Assembly: GCF_901472535.1 (NCBI RefSeq)
Contig: NZ_LR590470.1
Span: 2,294,001 to 2,358,000 of the forward strand
Length of the DNA stretch: 64,000 bases
Direction of reading: 5' to 3'
DNA from: Sphingobacterium daejeonense
Lineage (GTDB): Bacteria; Bacteroidota; Bacteroidia; Sphingobacteriales; Sphingobacteriaceae
Below are positions 29,569 through 41,359 of the stretch, piece by piece. Positions within the stretch are counted from its first letter, which is position 1; each line of letters begins with the position of its first letter. The position numbers and the translations under genes were made by a program. The notes below the pieces were generated by a model. The model worked only from the letters and a program-made list of their open reading frames with translations, was not told where the DNA came from and made no database searches.

Positions 29569-30016
29569 TTATTCAGCAACAACTTCGAAAGGGATTTGTA
29601 CTTTAACTTCCTTGTGTAAGTTCAAGTTAGCTACGTACTCACCTAATTGCTTAGGTTCAGTTTCGAAAGTGATACGACGGCGGTCAACTTCATAACCTTG
29701 AGCTTTAAGCGCTTCAGCGATTTGAATGCTGTTAACTTTTCCGAAGATCTTGCCAGATTCACCAGCTTTTAGCACCAATAGATAATTTTACTGATTCTAA
29801 TTTAGCTGCTAATTCAGTAGGCATCTTTCTTGATTTTGTCTTGTTTGAACTGAGCTTGTTTGATATTCTCAGCCAATACTTTCTTTGCAGATGGCGTAGC
29901 CATAATTGCAAATCCTTGAGGAAATTAAGTAGTTACGGCCGAAACCTGGTTTTACTACTACGGATATCGTCTTTCTCACCAAGGTGTTTAACATCTTGTT
30001 TTAATATAACTTCCAT
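29569..30016 (-). CDS. rplI: 50S ribosomal protein L9, frameshifted
   Basis: Start MEVILKQDVKHLGEKDD at 30016 and the C-terminal domain KAGESGKIFGKVNSIQIAEAL... are typical of L9 (about 148 residues). Extra single bases near 29951 (CC), 29920 (TT) and 29773 (AAAA) shift the frame; removing them restores VVVKPGFGRNYLI and LSIGAKAGESG. A functional copy is expected in every genome, so sequence error is nearly certain. Last gene of the ribosomal operon. Confidence 0.92.
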
Positions 30017-30029
30017 TATCGTATCCTCC

Positions 30030-30294
30030 TTATTTTAATGAATCAGTTACGTAAGGCATTAATCCGATGATACGAGAACGTTTCACGGCTTGAGCAACTT
30101 TACGTTGAAATTTCAATGATGTTCCAGTTAATCGACGAGGTAAGATTTTACCTTGATCATTTACAAACTTCAATAAGAAGTTAGCGTCTTTGTAGTCGAT
30201 GTACTTAATACCGTTCTTTTTGAAGCGACAGTATTTTTTACGGTTGTCCTCTACTTTAGGAGCAGTCACGTAATTGGATGTTTTCGTTTGCCAT
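30030..30294 (-). CDS. rpsR: 30S ribosomal protein S18, frameshift near start
   Basis: MANENIQ... starts at 30294, and TAPKVEDNRKKYCRFKK to TDSLK follows after dropping one T at about 30272 (CAATTACGTG to CAATACGTG). Full length would be about 87 residues. Its ATG overlaps the rpsF stop (TAATG). Binds 16S rRNA beside S6. Confidence 0.95.
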
Positions 30295-30662
30295 TAGTTT
30301 GCTACCTCCTCAGTTTTAGTTTCTGCCTTTTTGTTGAATGCACCGCTACGTTTTTTCTCGTTGTAAGCAACTGCGTGCTTGTCAAGAGAGATTGTTAAGA
30401 AACGCATCACGCGCTCATCACGTTTGTATTCAACCTCTAATTTTTTGATTAATTCACCTGGAGCCTTGAATTCAGTTAAGTGATAGAACCCAGTTGTTTT
30501 TTTCTGGATCGGATACGCTAATTTTCTCAAACCCCAATTATCTTCTGCGATAATTTCGGCTCCGCCTTCTGTCAAGATGTCTTTGAATTTTGCGATTGTT
30601 TCTTTCGCAGCATCTTCTGAAAGCAACGGGGTAAGAATGATTACAGATTCGTACTGTTGCAT
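30294..30662 (-). CDS. rpsF: 30S ribosomal protein S6
   Basis: 122 residues, MQQYESVIILTPLLSEDA..., with the S6 core EIIAEDNWGLRKLAYPI and YHLTEFKAPGE, and a charged C-terminal tail. Intact. First gene of the rpsF-rpsR-rplI operon. Confidence 0.97.
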   Translation of the reverse strand: MQQYESVIILTPLLSEDAAKETIAKFKDILTEGGAEIIAEDNWGLRKLAYPIQKKTTGFYHLTEFKAPGELIKKLEVEYKRDERVMRFLTISLDKHAVAYNEKKRSGAFNKKAETKTEEVAN

Positions 30663-30925
30663 TGTGTAAATAAATTATGTTTATTAATTTTTTGCCGTAA
30701 GTATGTTAACGGATTGCAAAGATAGAATTTTCTCCCGAATTATACTATAGATACACTATTATTTTTTCTCTCGATTTTTGGTAATCAAGCAATTGTAAAA
30801 ATCAATGTAGCTGTAAAACTACAAAACCTGCGCTATCCATCTCTTTATTAGCCTAAATATATATAAATCCCCATCTTTGCCGCTCACTAGAATTAATAAA
30901 ATTAATATTGAATTTCATTGGTAGG

Positions 30926-31024
30926 ATGCCTCTTTGGGCTAGGATTATGGTCTCCGTGACCATAGGGTTGGTAATAGGATATTTAGTTTCAAACTTGATT
31001 TATTTTTGGTTGTTGGGGCTTTAG
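30926..31024 (+). CDS. Candidate 32-residue single-TM protein
   Basis: MPLWARIMVSVTIGLVIGYL continues hydrophobic to a TAG that lies inside the first GACATAA repeat unit. A CATCTTTGC box at 30882-30890, close to a Bacteroidota -7 element, lies about 40 bp upstream. Too short to be sure; conservation is untested. The rest of 30663-31260 has no other gene. Confidence 0.35.
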   Translation: MPLWARIMVSVTIGLVIGYLVSNLIYFWLLGL

Positions 31025-31052
31025 ACATAAGACATAAGACATAAGACATTAG
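31021..31052. repeat. GACATAA heptamer repeat
   Basis: Four tandem GACATAA/GACATTA units, as at 24559 and 34637. Confidence 0.85.
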
Positions 31053-31102
31053 ACTTGTTTGAAATCTATGGATTTTGTTATCAAGAAATTATTAATTAAT
31101 AA

Positions 31103-31138
31103 AAAAAGCGATTATAGGGTGTTCTATAATCGCTTTTT
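31103..31138 (-). terminator. Terminator downstream of the aminotransferase
   Basis: AAAAAGCGATTATAG pairs with CTATAATCGCTTTTT around GGTGTT; about 120 bp past the aminotransferase stop and usable on both strands. Confidence 0.8.
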
Positions 31139-31186
31139 ATTATAATTAAGACATAAATTTTATACAATAAACTAAAATTTATAAAA

Positions 31187-31256
31187 GTCTATTGTCTAAA
31201 GTCTATTGTCTAATGTCTATTGTCTAAAGTCTATTGTCTATTGTCTAATGTCTATC
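31187..31256. repeat. TCTATTG/TCTAATG decamer-like repeat
   Basis: At least seven units of TCTATTG, TCTAAAG or TCTAATG in tandem, up to the stop codon of the aminotransferase. Related to the complement of the GACATAA-type repeats (AGACAATAGA). Confidence 0.8.
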
Positions 31257-31260
31257 CACC

Positions 31261-32469
31261 TTACGCCAACTTCCCTAATGCTTCTTTGATTCTTCTTAGG
31301 GCTTCTTTTAAGTTTTCGTCGGAAGCAGCGTATGAAAGACGGATATAATTGTTGTTTCCGAAAGAATCTCCACCTACTGTTGCTACGTGTCCGTAGTTTA
31401 ATAAGTATAGTGCAAGATCAGCAGAGTTATTGATTACATTTCCTTCTGGATCTTTTTGCCAAAGAAAGAACTGATTTCTGGGAAGAAATAGAAAGCTCCA
31501 TCTGGAAGGTTAGTTTTTACTCCAGGGATATCATTCAAAAGATCGTAAACCAGTTGGCGACGGCGTTCAAATGCTTCTTTCATCTCCAAAACACTTTCTA
31601 AACCTTGTTCATAGGCTGCAATACCTGCGCGTTGTGAGATTGAACATGTACCTGAAGTAGTCTGTCCTTGCATTTTTTCATTTGCAGCAGCGATTTCTTT
31701 GTTAGCAGCGATATATCCTAAACGCCAGCCAGTCATTGCAAATGCTTTTGAAAAACCGTTGATGATAATAACGCGGTCCTTAATAGAAGGGAATTGCGCT
31801 ATTGATTCGTGTTTATCAACGAAGTTAATATGTTCATAGATCTCATCTGAGATAATATAGATTTCAGGGGTGCTTTTCGAAAACTTTAACAAGACCTTCT
31901 AGTTCCTCCTTTGAATAAACAGAACCCGTAGGGTTACAAGGAGAAGAGAACATGAAAACCTTTAGACTTCGGCGTGATAGCAGCTTCCAATTGTTCAGGA
32001 GTGATTTTGAAATCAGACTCGATAGTGGTGTCAATAAATACAGACTTTCCTTCTGCTAGGACGACCATTTCTGAATAAGAAACCCAATATGGTGTAGGAA
32101 TGATTAACTTCATCTCCTGGATTCACCAAGGTTAACAATACATTTGAAAGGGATTGTTTCGCACCTGTAGAAACGACGATATTTGAGATGTCGTAATCTA
32201 AGCCATTTTCATTCTTTAATTTATTTACGATTGCTTGGCGAAGTTCAGGATAACCAGAAACAGGAGAGTAGCGTGTCCAGTTCTCATCCAAAGCCTTCTT
32301 AGCAGCATCTTTTACATGCTCAGGCGTATTGAAATCGGGTTCTCCTACACTTTAAACTAATAACATTAATGCCTTTGGCCGCAAGTTCACGACCTAATTT
32401 GGTCATTTTTAAAGTTGCTGATTCGGATAGATTATTGATTCTATCGGATAGTATGGATGTTTGACTCAT
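31261..32469 (-). CDS. Aspartate aminotransferase family, class I/II, frameshifted
   Basis: PLP transaminase of about 397 residues. Read across frames from the ATG ending at 32469: [56 protein letters not shown], and the PLP lysine in [17 protein letters not shown] terminus is [20 protein letters not shown]. Frame changes near 32345, 32110, 31960, 31885 and 31445 mostly fall in short runs. Likely interconverts aspartate/oxaloacetate or related amino acids; family-level call only. Confidence 0.88.
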
Positions 32470-32586
32470 GATATTACAAATATATTATATACTATTTATT
32501 ATTGATGAGAAAAATGTAACAAAATATCTCTTAGAATGATACTTTCTAAATATATCGCTCTAAATAGCGGTTTGTTAAATTTATGA

Positions 32587-32594
32587 TAGCTTTG
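32587..32594 (+). promoter_or_regulatory. -7 box upstream of the SBF transporter
   Basis: TAGCTTTG fits TAnnTTTG; the start codon at 32614 follows after 19 bases. A -33 box at the proper spacing is not obvious. Confidence 0.5.
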
Positions 32595-32613
32595 TATGAA
32601 AATCGGTTAATAA

Positions 32614-33585
32614 ATGAAGTTAAAATTTGATGGTTTTATAATTGCTCTAATCTTTATGATCATCCTAGCCTATATCTTCCCAGATATTGCAGCATATATG
32701 GATGGTCGGTTTTTAGAAATCATTACAAGTGTAGGCGTAGCGTTAGTATTTTTCTTCTATGGGCTCAAGTTAAGTTTTAATGAGATTAAACATGGTATGA
32801 AGAACTGGAAACTTCATTTGTCAGTTCAACTCTTTACTTTTGCCCTATTTCCATTGTTAGTTTTATTGTTCAGGCCATTTGTACATACTGAAACACAAGA
32901 GCAATTTTGGCTATCCTTTTATTTTCTGGCTGCCTTGCCTTCAACAGTTACTTCCTCAGTGGTCATGGTATCCATAGCTAAAGGAAATGTCCCTGCGGCA
33001 ATTTTTAATGCTTCGATTTCTGGTTTGATAGGAGTAGCGGTAACGCCTTTATTGATGCATTTCTTTCTCGAAGTTGAAGAAGTTAATGTGTTTGCTGAGT
33101 TGTATTTAGGACTTTTATTTGAAGTTATACTCCCAGTTATTTTTGGATTGATAATTCAGCCGTATTGGGGCAAATGGGCTCATAAATACTCCAAAGCTCT
33201 TTCAAACTTTGACAAAGGAGTGGTGTTATTGATAGTGTATGGTAGTTTTTCAGAATCATTTATGAATGATATATTCAATACCATCGGAACAACTTATTTA
33301 TTGAGCCTGTTTGCTGGGGTGATTGCTCTGTTTTTTACGGTTTATCTAATAATTTTAATACTAGTTCGTTATGTGTTAAAATTCAATCGAGAAGATCGGA
33401 TTTCAGCGTTGTTCTGCGGTTCTAAAAAATCATTGACACATGGCAGTGTATTTTCAAAATTCCTTTTTGCCAACAATCCAAAAATGGGGTTATTTATATT
33501 GCCATTAATGATTTATCATGCTTTTCAGATTTTTGTGGTTACCATTATTGCGCAACGTTTGGGTAAGCAGAAAGATGAGAATTGA
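32614..33585 (+). CDS. Bile acid:sodium symporter (SBF-like) family transporter
   Basis: 323 residues with about nine TM helices. FFFYGLKLSFNEIKHG, FLAALPSTVTSSVVMVSIAKGN and GSKKSLTHGSVFSKFLF match the SBF-like branch (PF13593, YfeH/RCH1 type). It sits in the inner membrane and imports or exports an organic anion; substrate not known. Monocistronic, followed by the CDF gene on the same strand. Confidence 0.88.
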   Translation: MKLKFDGFIIALIFMIILAYIFPDIAAYMDGRFLEIITSVGVALVFFFYGLKLSFNEIKHGMKNWKLHLSVQLFTFALFPLLVLLFRPFVHTETQEQFWLSFYFLAALPSTVTSSVVMVSIAKGNVPAAIFNASISGLIGVAVTPLLMHFFLEVEEVNVFAELYLGLLFEVILPVIFGLIIQPYWGKWAHKYSKALSNFDKGVVLLIVYGSFSESFMNDIFNTIGTTYLLSLFAGVIALFFTVYLIILILVRYVLKFNREDRISALFCGSKKSLTHGSVFSKFLFANNPKMGLFILPLMIYHAFQIFVVTIIAQRLGKQKDEN

Positions 33586-33651
33586 TTAACAAAAAAGTAA
33601 TACATCCTATACTTGAATTAATTATTTTTGCGATTCAAAAAAACAAGTGCT

Positions 33652-34632
33652 ATGAATAGGCAAATGAGATTGGTTTTATTATCCTTGATTACAGGTATCG
33701 TTTTGATGCTAATCAAGTTTATTGCCTATTTTATTACGGAGTCCAATGCTATCTTTTCAGATGCTGCAGAAAGTATTGTTAATATTGTGGCATCAGGATT
33801 TGCATATTATAGTATCTACCTAGCTGCACAGCCAAAAGATGAAAATCACCCGTATGGACATGGAAAAGTAGAGTTCTTCTCCGTATTCGTTGAAGGCGGA
33901 ATGATATTTATTGCAGGTAGTATTATCCTAATAAAATCTATTTACAGCCTATTCTCACCACAACCTATAACGAATGTTGAAGAGGGTATGTATCTTATTC
34001 TTGCGACCTCCTTCATCAATTTTGCAGTTGGGTTTTATTTAATGAAGAGAGGTAAAGCTCTAAGGTCGTTAACGATTGAAGCCGATGGCAAGCATCTACA
34101 GGTAGATGCATACAGTTCAATTGGTTTGATTGCAGGTCTCTTGATCATGAAATTAACAGGATTAGCCTGGATCGACTTGGCCTTATCGTTTGTTTTAGGA
34201 ACATTTATTCTTTTTAATGGCTATAAATTACTCCGCAAATCTATTTCAGGGTTAATGGACGAGTCTGATACTGAGGTTATCGAAGAAGTTGTTACTATTT
34301 TAAATGCTAACAGAAAACCAGTTTGGATTGATGTCCATAATCTAAGAGTTCAACGATATGGACAAGAGTTACATATCGACTGCCACTTAACATTACCAAA
34401 CTATTACGACCTTAATAAGGTTCACGACTGCATTTCTGATTTCGACCAAGTATTGAACGAAAATCTACATTCCAAGACAGAATTCTTTATCCATGCTGAC
34501 CCCTGCATGCCTGAGTGTTGCCATTACTGCACTGTCGAAAATTGCCCTATCCGCTCCGAACCTTATTCAAAACACATTGAATGGACAACCGTCAATGTAA
34601 CTAAGAATATGAAGCATTTTAGGGATAGGTAG
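33652..34632 (+). CDS. Cation diffusion facilitator (FieF/ZitB-like) with Cys-rich tail
   Basis: 327 residues from ATG 33652. Six TM helices carry the metal motifs SDAAES (TM2) and ADGKHLQVDAYSS (TM5), and HPYGHGKVE is the intracellular signature. A cytoplasmic C-terminal domain contains VWIDVHNLRVQRYGQELHID, then an extra tail with CMPECCHYCTVENCPIR, seven cysteines that could bind metal. Exports Zn or Fe using the proton gradient. TATTTTTG at 33623 is a likely -7 box. Confidence 0.9.
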   Translation: MNRQMRLVLLSLITGIVLMLIKFIAYFITESNAIFSDAAESIVNIVASGFAYYSIYLAAQPKDENHPYGHGKVEFFSVFVEGGMIFIAGSIILIKSIYSLFSPQPITNVEEGMYLILATSFINFAVGFYLMKRGKALRSLTIEADGKHLQVDAYSSIGLIAGLLIMKLTGLAWIDLALSFVLGTFILFNGYKLLRKSISGLMDESDTEVIEEVVTILNANRKPVWIDVHNLRVQRYGQELHIDCHLTLPNYYDLNKVHDCISDFDQVLNENLHSKTEFFIHADPCMPECCHYCTVENCPIRSEPYSKHIEWTTVNVTKNMKHFRDR

Positions 34633-34636
34633 TCTT

Positions 34637-34666
34637 TAGACATAAGACATAAGACATAAGACAATA
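34637..34666. repeat. GACATAA heptamer repeat
   Basis: Three to four units directly after the CDF stop; an oppositely directed run of GTCTAATGTCTA lies at 34840-34863, just before the next gene. Confidence 0.8.
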
Positions 34667-34895
34667 GATGTATTTCTCATGTCTTGCCTATATATATATG
34701 CTTGACCATTTTTGGACAAGGCATGAGATAATGTAACACTTTTGAATATAGGATAATTTAGAATTTTAAAACGATTATTTTCGCTAGCCTAATAATATTA
34801 ATTCTTAATTTATTTATCAAAAGACAAAAGTCTAATTTCTTTTGTCTACTGTCTAATGTCTATATTTCACTATCTTTAACCTAAAATCCACAATT

Positions 34896-35391
34896 ATGAA
34901 ACTATTAAATATTTTATTTTTCAGTGTGCTATTTATTCAAGTTTGCATTTGGTCAGGCAGATAGAGATGCTGTAAACCAGGTAATGGATCAATGGCATAA
35001 GGCAGCTGGGGAGGCGAATTTCAAGGAATACTTCGATTTAATGGATGAATCCTCGATTTTTATTGGTACAGATGCGACCGAGCGTTGGAATAAGCAAGAA
35101 TTTATGGACTATGCGAAGCCACATTTCGATAAAGGAAAGGCGTGGAATTTTACAAGTTTGGAAAGAAATGTAGATTTTTCTGAAGATGGCAAAACAGCAT
35201 GGATAGATGAGTTGTTAAATACACAGATGAAAATCTGTAGGGGTTCAGGGGTATTGGTTAAGGAAAATGGTAAATGGTTGATCAAACATTATGTTTTGTC
35301 GATGACCATTCCAAATGATTTGGTAGATCAGGTTGTGCCACTGAAGTCAGATATAGAAGACAAAATAATAGAAGAATATAAATTAAAATAA
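34896..35391 (+). CDS. Secreted SnoaL/NTF2-fold protein, frameshift in signal peptide
   Basis: From ATG 34896: MKLLNILFFSVLFIQV then, after dropping one T, AFGQADRDAVNQVMDQWH. SIFIGTDATERWNKQEF and RGSGVLVKENGKWLIKHYVLS are SnoaL-3-type signatures. About 164 residues, exported. Function unknown, perhaps a small-ligand binder. 9 bp before a GNAT gene. Confidence 0.75.
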
Positions 35392-35399
35392 GGATAATT

Positions 35400-35681
35400 A
35401 TGTTAGTGAAACACGAACAATCAGACAATAAGGGAGCATTTTTTGCTGAAGAGGATGGAAAGAGAATTGGCGAAATGACATATTCGAAGGCTGGTCCCGG
35501 TAAGATTATAATCGATCATACGGAGGTTGATCCTGAAGAAAAAGGTAAAGGGATTGGCTCAGTTCTACTTGAAAAGGCAGTTGAGTTTGCTAGGGATAAT
35601 AATCTGAAGATATTACCATTATGCCCATTCGCAAAAGCTCAATTTGATCGTGATGTCAATATTCGCGATGTTCTTTTTTAA
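35400..35681 (+). CDS. Small GNAT N-acetyltransferase (YjdJ-like)
   Basis: 93 residues. IDHTEVDPEEKGKGIGSVLL holds the acetyl-CoA motif (Q/R-x-x-G-x-G/A variant EKGKGIGS), and LPLCPFAKAQFDRD is the YjdJ-type ending. It is probably a small cytoplasmic acetyltransferase of unknown target, translated with the SnoaL-like gene (9 bp gap). Confidence 0.82.
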   Translation: MLVKHEQSDNKGAFFAEEDGKRIGEMTYSKAGPGKIIIDHTEVDPEEKGKGIGSVLLEKAVEFARDNNLKILPLCPFAKAQFDRDVNIRDVLF

Positions 35682-35729
35682 TAATAAAGGAAGATTTATT
35701 TATTAAAACAAAAACATCAAAAAAACAAT

Positions 35730-36386
35730 ATGAAAGCAGTAGTTATAGGGGGTACCGGAGCAACAGGAAGAGAATTAGTCCTTCAATTATTAGAGGATCG
35801 TCGAGTGGAATCAGTAACAGTCTTGGTAAGACGGCCGTTTTTTCCATCAGAACCGAAACTTAAGGAAGTGGTTGTTGATTTTGATCGCTTGGAAGATTAT
35901 CGAGTGTTTATCGATGGGGATACAGCATTCTCGACTTTGGGTACTACTTTAAAAGCTGCTGGGAGTAAAGAAGCACAATGGGTAGTAGATTACGATTATC
36001 AATTGAAATTTGCTGCCCTTTGTAAATTAAACAGGATTTCAACTTTTGTTTTATTGTCTTCAGCTCAAGCAAGCGTGACCTCACGCTTTCATTACACCAA
36101 AATGAAAGGATTGCTTGAGGAAGCAGTTAAAGCCTTAAATTTTCCAAAATTAGTAATCGTTCGCCCAGGACCTATTGACCGACCTAATACGGATAGGCGT
36201 GGTGAAAGAATTGCTGTGAAAGCCCTTAAATTCTTGAATTCCTATGGATTATTTAAAACCTATAAGCCTATCAGCACAATGGAATTGGCAAAAGCGATCA
36301 AGGAATCTTCATTTGAAGATAAAGAAGGTTTGGTAGACGTATATAACCCTAAAGAAATTTGGGGCGAGGAGGGTGACGAAGGTTAA
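35730..36386 (+). CDS. NAD(P)-binding Rossmann protein (HTATIP2/YwnB-like)
   Basis: 218 residues. GGTGATGRELV is the GxxGxxG dinucleotide site, DTAFSTLGTTLKAAGSKEAQ and FVLLSSAQASVTSRFHYTKMKGLLE match atypical SDR proteins of the HTATIP2 type (SxxxYxxxK variant). Probably a cytoplasmic oxidoreductase or a non-catalytic NAD(P)-sensing protein. Part of a short + strand cluster. Confidence 0.8.
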   Translation: MKAVVIGGTGATGRELVLQLLEDRRVESVTVLVRRPFFPSEPKLKEVVVDFDRLEDYRVFIDGDTAFSTLGTTLKAAGSKEAQWVVDYDYQLKFAALCKLNRISTFVLLSSAQASVTSRFHYTKMKGLLEEAVKALNFPKLVIVRPGPIDRPNTDRRGERIAVKALKFLNSYGLFKTYKPISTMELAKAIKESSFEDKEGLVDVYNPKEIWGEEGDEG

Positions 36387-36568
36387 TGATTTTCTAATTT
36401 TTCAGGTTATTCTATTGAGAAAAGTCAAAGATTTTTGATATTCCATCATTATTTTGGCTTTTATGGCTATTTAAAATTGATTTTATTATCTTTAGGCGAA
36501 TTTAAAAAAAGAGCTCATTACGCTTTTTAATTTTCACTAATAATTGCAAAATAATATCATTTCAATAG

Positions 36569-38789
<2,221 letters not shown>

Positions 38790-38802
38790 TATTCTATAAC
38801 AT

Positions 38803-38848
38803 AAAAAAGAACCCCTGATTTAATTTAATCAGGGGTTCTTTTTTTTCC
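38803..38848 (+). terminator. Terminator of icd
   Basis: AAAAAGAACCCCTGATT pairs with AATCAGGGGTTCTTTTT, followed by more T; a very stable hairpin. Confidence 0.95.
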
Positions 38849-38927
38849 ATTTCGCCTTTCACTCTCTATTGCCTTTTAGGTTGAAATTCCTTATTTTTAA
38901 TATTATATACAACATAAACCTATTTCA

Positions 38928-39785
38928 ATGAGTAATACTAAAAACAGTAGAAGGAGTTTTTTACAACGTAGTGCTTTGGGTGCTGCAGCAGTTTTAACAA
39001 GCCCAAGTTGGATGACTTCGAGCGCTTCCGAATCAGTTGAAAAGATGGCGGATCAAAATGCCATTAAATTGGGAATTGCTGGTTATAGCTTTGTAAACTT
39101 TAATTTGGAGCAGTCACTAGCCATGATGAAAAGAATGGATGTAAGATACTTATGCATTAAGGATTTTCATTTGCCATTAGATAGTACAGCAGAACAAATT
39201 GCAGCATTTCATCAAAAATTGGCGGAATCTAATGTTAAAGGTTATGCTGTAGGACCATTGTATATGAAGACTAAGGCTGAGATTGATAGAGCTTTTGATT
39301 ATTGCAAAAGAGTAGGTGTAGATCTGATGATTGGAATCCCTGAAATCAAAGATTTACCGTATGTTGCTCAAAAAGCTAAAGAATATAATATTAAATACGG
39401 AATCCATAATCATGGTCCTGAGGACAAAATTTATCCTAACGCTACGGTAATCTGGAATCAAATAAAAGATTTGGATAAAAATTTGGGTATGTGTTTTGAC
39501 ATGGGACATAATATGCGGGATGGTCAAGATCCTATAAAAGATTTAGGAAGATATAAATCTAGAATATTTGATATCCACTTGAAAAATGTAACGGCAGCAG
39601 ATGCGAAAGGATCAACATGCGAATTAGGAAGAGGAGTGATCGATATTCCTGCATTTGTCAAAGAATTATTGAAAATAAAATATCCAGGGGTATGCAGTAT
39701 TGAATTTGAAAAAGATATGAAAGATCCATTAGCAGGAATTGCTGAATCCGTAGGTTTTTTCCGAGGGGTATTGAGCGCAGTTTAA
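38928..39785 (+). CDS. Tat-exported sugar phosphate isomerase/epimerase-like TIM barrel
   Basis: 285 residues. SRRSFLQRSALGAAAVL is a twin-arginine signal. The xylose-isomerase-like barrel shows GIHNHGPEDKIYP, MCFDMGHNMRDGQDP and YPGVCSIEFEKD, providing Glu/Asp/His metal ligands. Periplasmic members are common in Bacteroidota near sugar-modifying enzymes; substrate unknown. Confidence 0.82.
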   Translation: MSNTKNSRRSFLQRSALGAAAVLTSPSWMTSSASESVEKMADQNAIKLGIAGYSFVNFNLEQSLAMMKRMDVRYLCIKDFHLPLDSTAEQIAAFHQKLAESNVKGYAVGPLYMKTKAEIDRAFDYCKRVGVDLMIGIPEIKDLPYVAQKAKEYNIKYGIHNHGPEDKIYPNATVIWNQIKDLDKNLGMCFDMGHNMRDGQDPIKDLGRYKSRIFDIHLKNVTAADAKGSTCELGRGVIDIPAFVKELLKIKYPGVCSIEFEKDMKDPLAGIAESVGFFRGVLSAV

Positions 39786-39806
39786 AAATTAAAAATATTT
39801 TATTTG

Positions 39807-39839
39807 AAAGGAATGGTCATTTTGGTCATTCCTTTTTTT
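39807..39839 (+). terminator. Terminator
   Basis: AAAGGAATG and CATTCCTTT pair around GTCATTTTGGT and a T-run follows. Confidence 0.85.
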
Positions 39840-39976
39840 GATTTTAGGTTATAGCTTATCATTTTATTAAGGTTTTAATCTGAAACTTAATTTTCTATTA
39901 AATGTTCTGTATTAAGTGGATGTTAAGTTATTTGAATCTAAAAATTAAGTAAATTTATATGGATAAACCTTTGTGT

Positions 39977-41317
39977 ATGAAGATAGCTTTATTTTTCCTA
40001 CTGAACTTGCTGTTCATACATAGCTATGCACAAAGGAGTTTTACTTTAATGAATCCCAAAATTAATTCTTTCAAATTTGAGATTAATGGAAATTTAGTAA
40101 TTGTTCCAGTGAAGGTGAATGGTGTAGAGCTGTCATTCTTATTAGACACCGGAGTCAAGGAAACTATTTTATTTGCTAGTCCACAGGATTCTGTGCCTTT
40201 AGAAAATGTATCTAAAGTTAAGTTTTCTGGGATTGGCATTGAAGATGGTGTTGAGGGAGTGATGGCTGTTGGAAATGAAATTTTGGTTGGCGAAACACTA
40301 TTGGATAGCACCCATAATATTTTTGTGATTGATGGTGAGGAATTGGATCTTTCGAGTCATATTGGTGTACCCATCAATGGAATATTGGGAAGTCGATTTT
40401 TTGAAGACTACTTGATCAAGGTAGATTACTTGAAAAATAGGATTTACATTTATGACTCCTATGAATATCCTGAAAAACTCACCAAAAATTTTACTAGAGT
40501 ACCAATTGAACTAGAAAGAAGCAGACCCTACGTAAAAATTGATTTAGATCTTGGAGATCGTCAATTAACACAGGCAAAAATGCTGGTTGATATGGGGAAT
40601 TCAGACGGTCTGTTGGTGTTTCCATTTCTTTTGGATTCATTTCAAGTCCATGAACCGAGAATTTATGATTTTATCGGAAGGGGATTCAATGGTTTGATAT
40701 TCGGTTTCAGAAACAGAATCGAAGGGTTTACTTGGACTGATTTTTATATCAATCAACCGATCGTTTCTTATCCAGACTCTAATGCTGTTCATGCTGCAAA
40801 ATTAGCTGTCAATAGGGTAGGATCTATTGGCAACCAAGTATTACAGCATTTCCATGTGATTTTTAATTATCCTCAGAATGAAATCTATCTGAAGAAAAAC
40901 CGGAATTTCAACAAGAAGTTTGAAATCAATATGGCCGGGCTGGATATCAAACATGATGGACTGGAATGGACACAACGAAGAATCCCGACAAATATTGGTA
41001 AAAGACAGGATGGCCCATCAGGTGGCATTAGTGTCTATAGTCAAGAAGAATTCAAGTATGAGTTTTCATTGAGGCCAATTTATAAAGTCGGGAATGTTAG
41101 AGAGGGTTCACCGGCGGATTTAGCAGGAGTACAAGTTGATGATGAAATATTAAAGATTAATGGTTCATCTGCACAAAACATGAAATTGAAGCAGATTATT
41201 GGTAAATTTCTGCATAAAGAAGGAGATATAATTCGACTGGTTTTGAAAAGAGGAGCTGAAGAGGTAAAGGCTGAGTTTAAATTGATCGACCCGATACCAT
41301 ATAAAAAGGATATATAA
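39977..41317 (+). CDS. Secreted retropepsin-like aspartyl protease with PDZ domain
   Basis: 446 residues; the start MKIALFFLLNLLFIHSYAQ is preferred to a Met six codons upstream because it forms a clean signal peptide. LSFLLDTGVKETI carries the DTG of one lobe; the second lobe has AKMLVDMGNSDGLLVF, with DMGN where D(T/S)G is usual, so it may be a degenerate or single-active-lobe enzyme. VGNVREGSPADLAGVQVDDE starts a C-terminal PDZ domain that could recruit substrates. Periplasmic. Confidence 0.82.
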   Translation: MKIALFFLLNLLFIHSYAQRSFTLMNPKINSFKFEINGNLVIVPVKVNGVELSFLLDTGVKETILFASPQDSVPLENVSKVKFSGIGIEDGVEGVMAVGNEILVGETLLDSTHNIFVIDGEELDLSSHIGVPINGILGSRFFEDYLIKVDYLKNRIYIYDSYEYPEKLTKNFTRVPIELERSRPYVKIDLDLGDRQLTQAKMLVDMGNSDGLLVFPFLLDSFQVHEPRIYDFIGRGFNGLIFGFRNRIEGFTWTDFYINQPIVSYPDSNAVHAAKLAVNRVGSIGNQVLQHFHVIFNYPQNEIYLKKNRNFNKKFEINMAGLDIKHDGLEWTQRRIPTNIGKRQDGPSGGISVYSQEEFKYEFSLRPIYKVGNVREGSPADLAGVQVDDEILKINGSSAQNMKLKQIIGKFLHKEGDIIRLVLKRGAEEVKAEFKLIDPIPYKKDI

Positions 41318-41331
41318 AAAAGGGATAAAAA

Positions 41332-41354
41332 AAGCCTCGAGATTATCGAGGCTA
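41332..41354. terminator. Terminator between protease gene and accA
   Basis: GCCTCGA and TCGAGGC pair around GATTA with A/T tracts on both sides; serves both converging genes. Confidence 0.85.
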
Positions 41355-41359
41355 TTATT

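Noticed and set aside
24559-34666. GACATAA arrays as CRISPR repeats
   Set aside because: The unit is only seven bases, with no unique spacers and no cas genes nearby.
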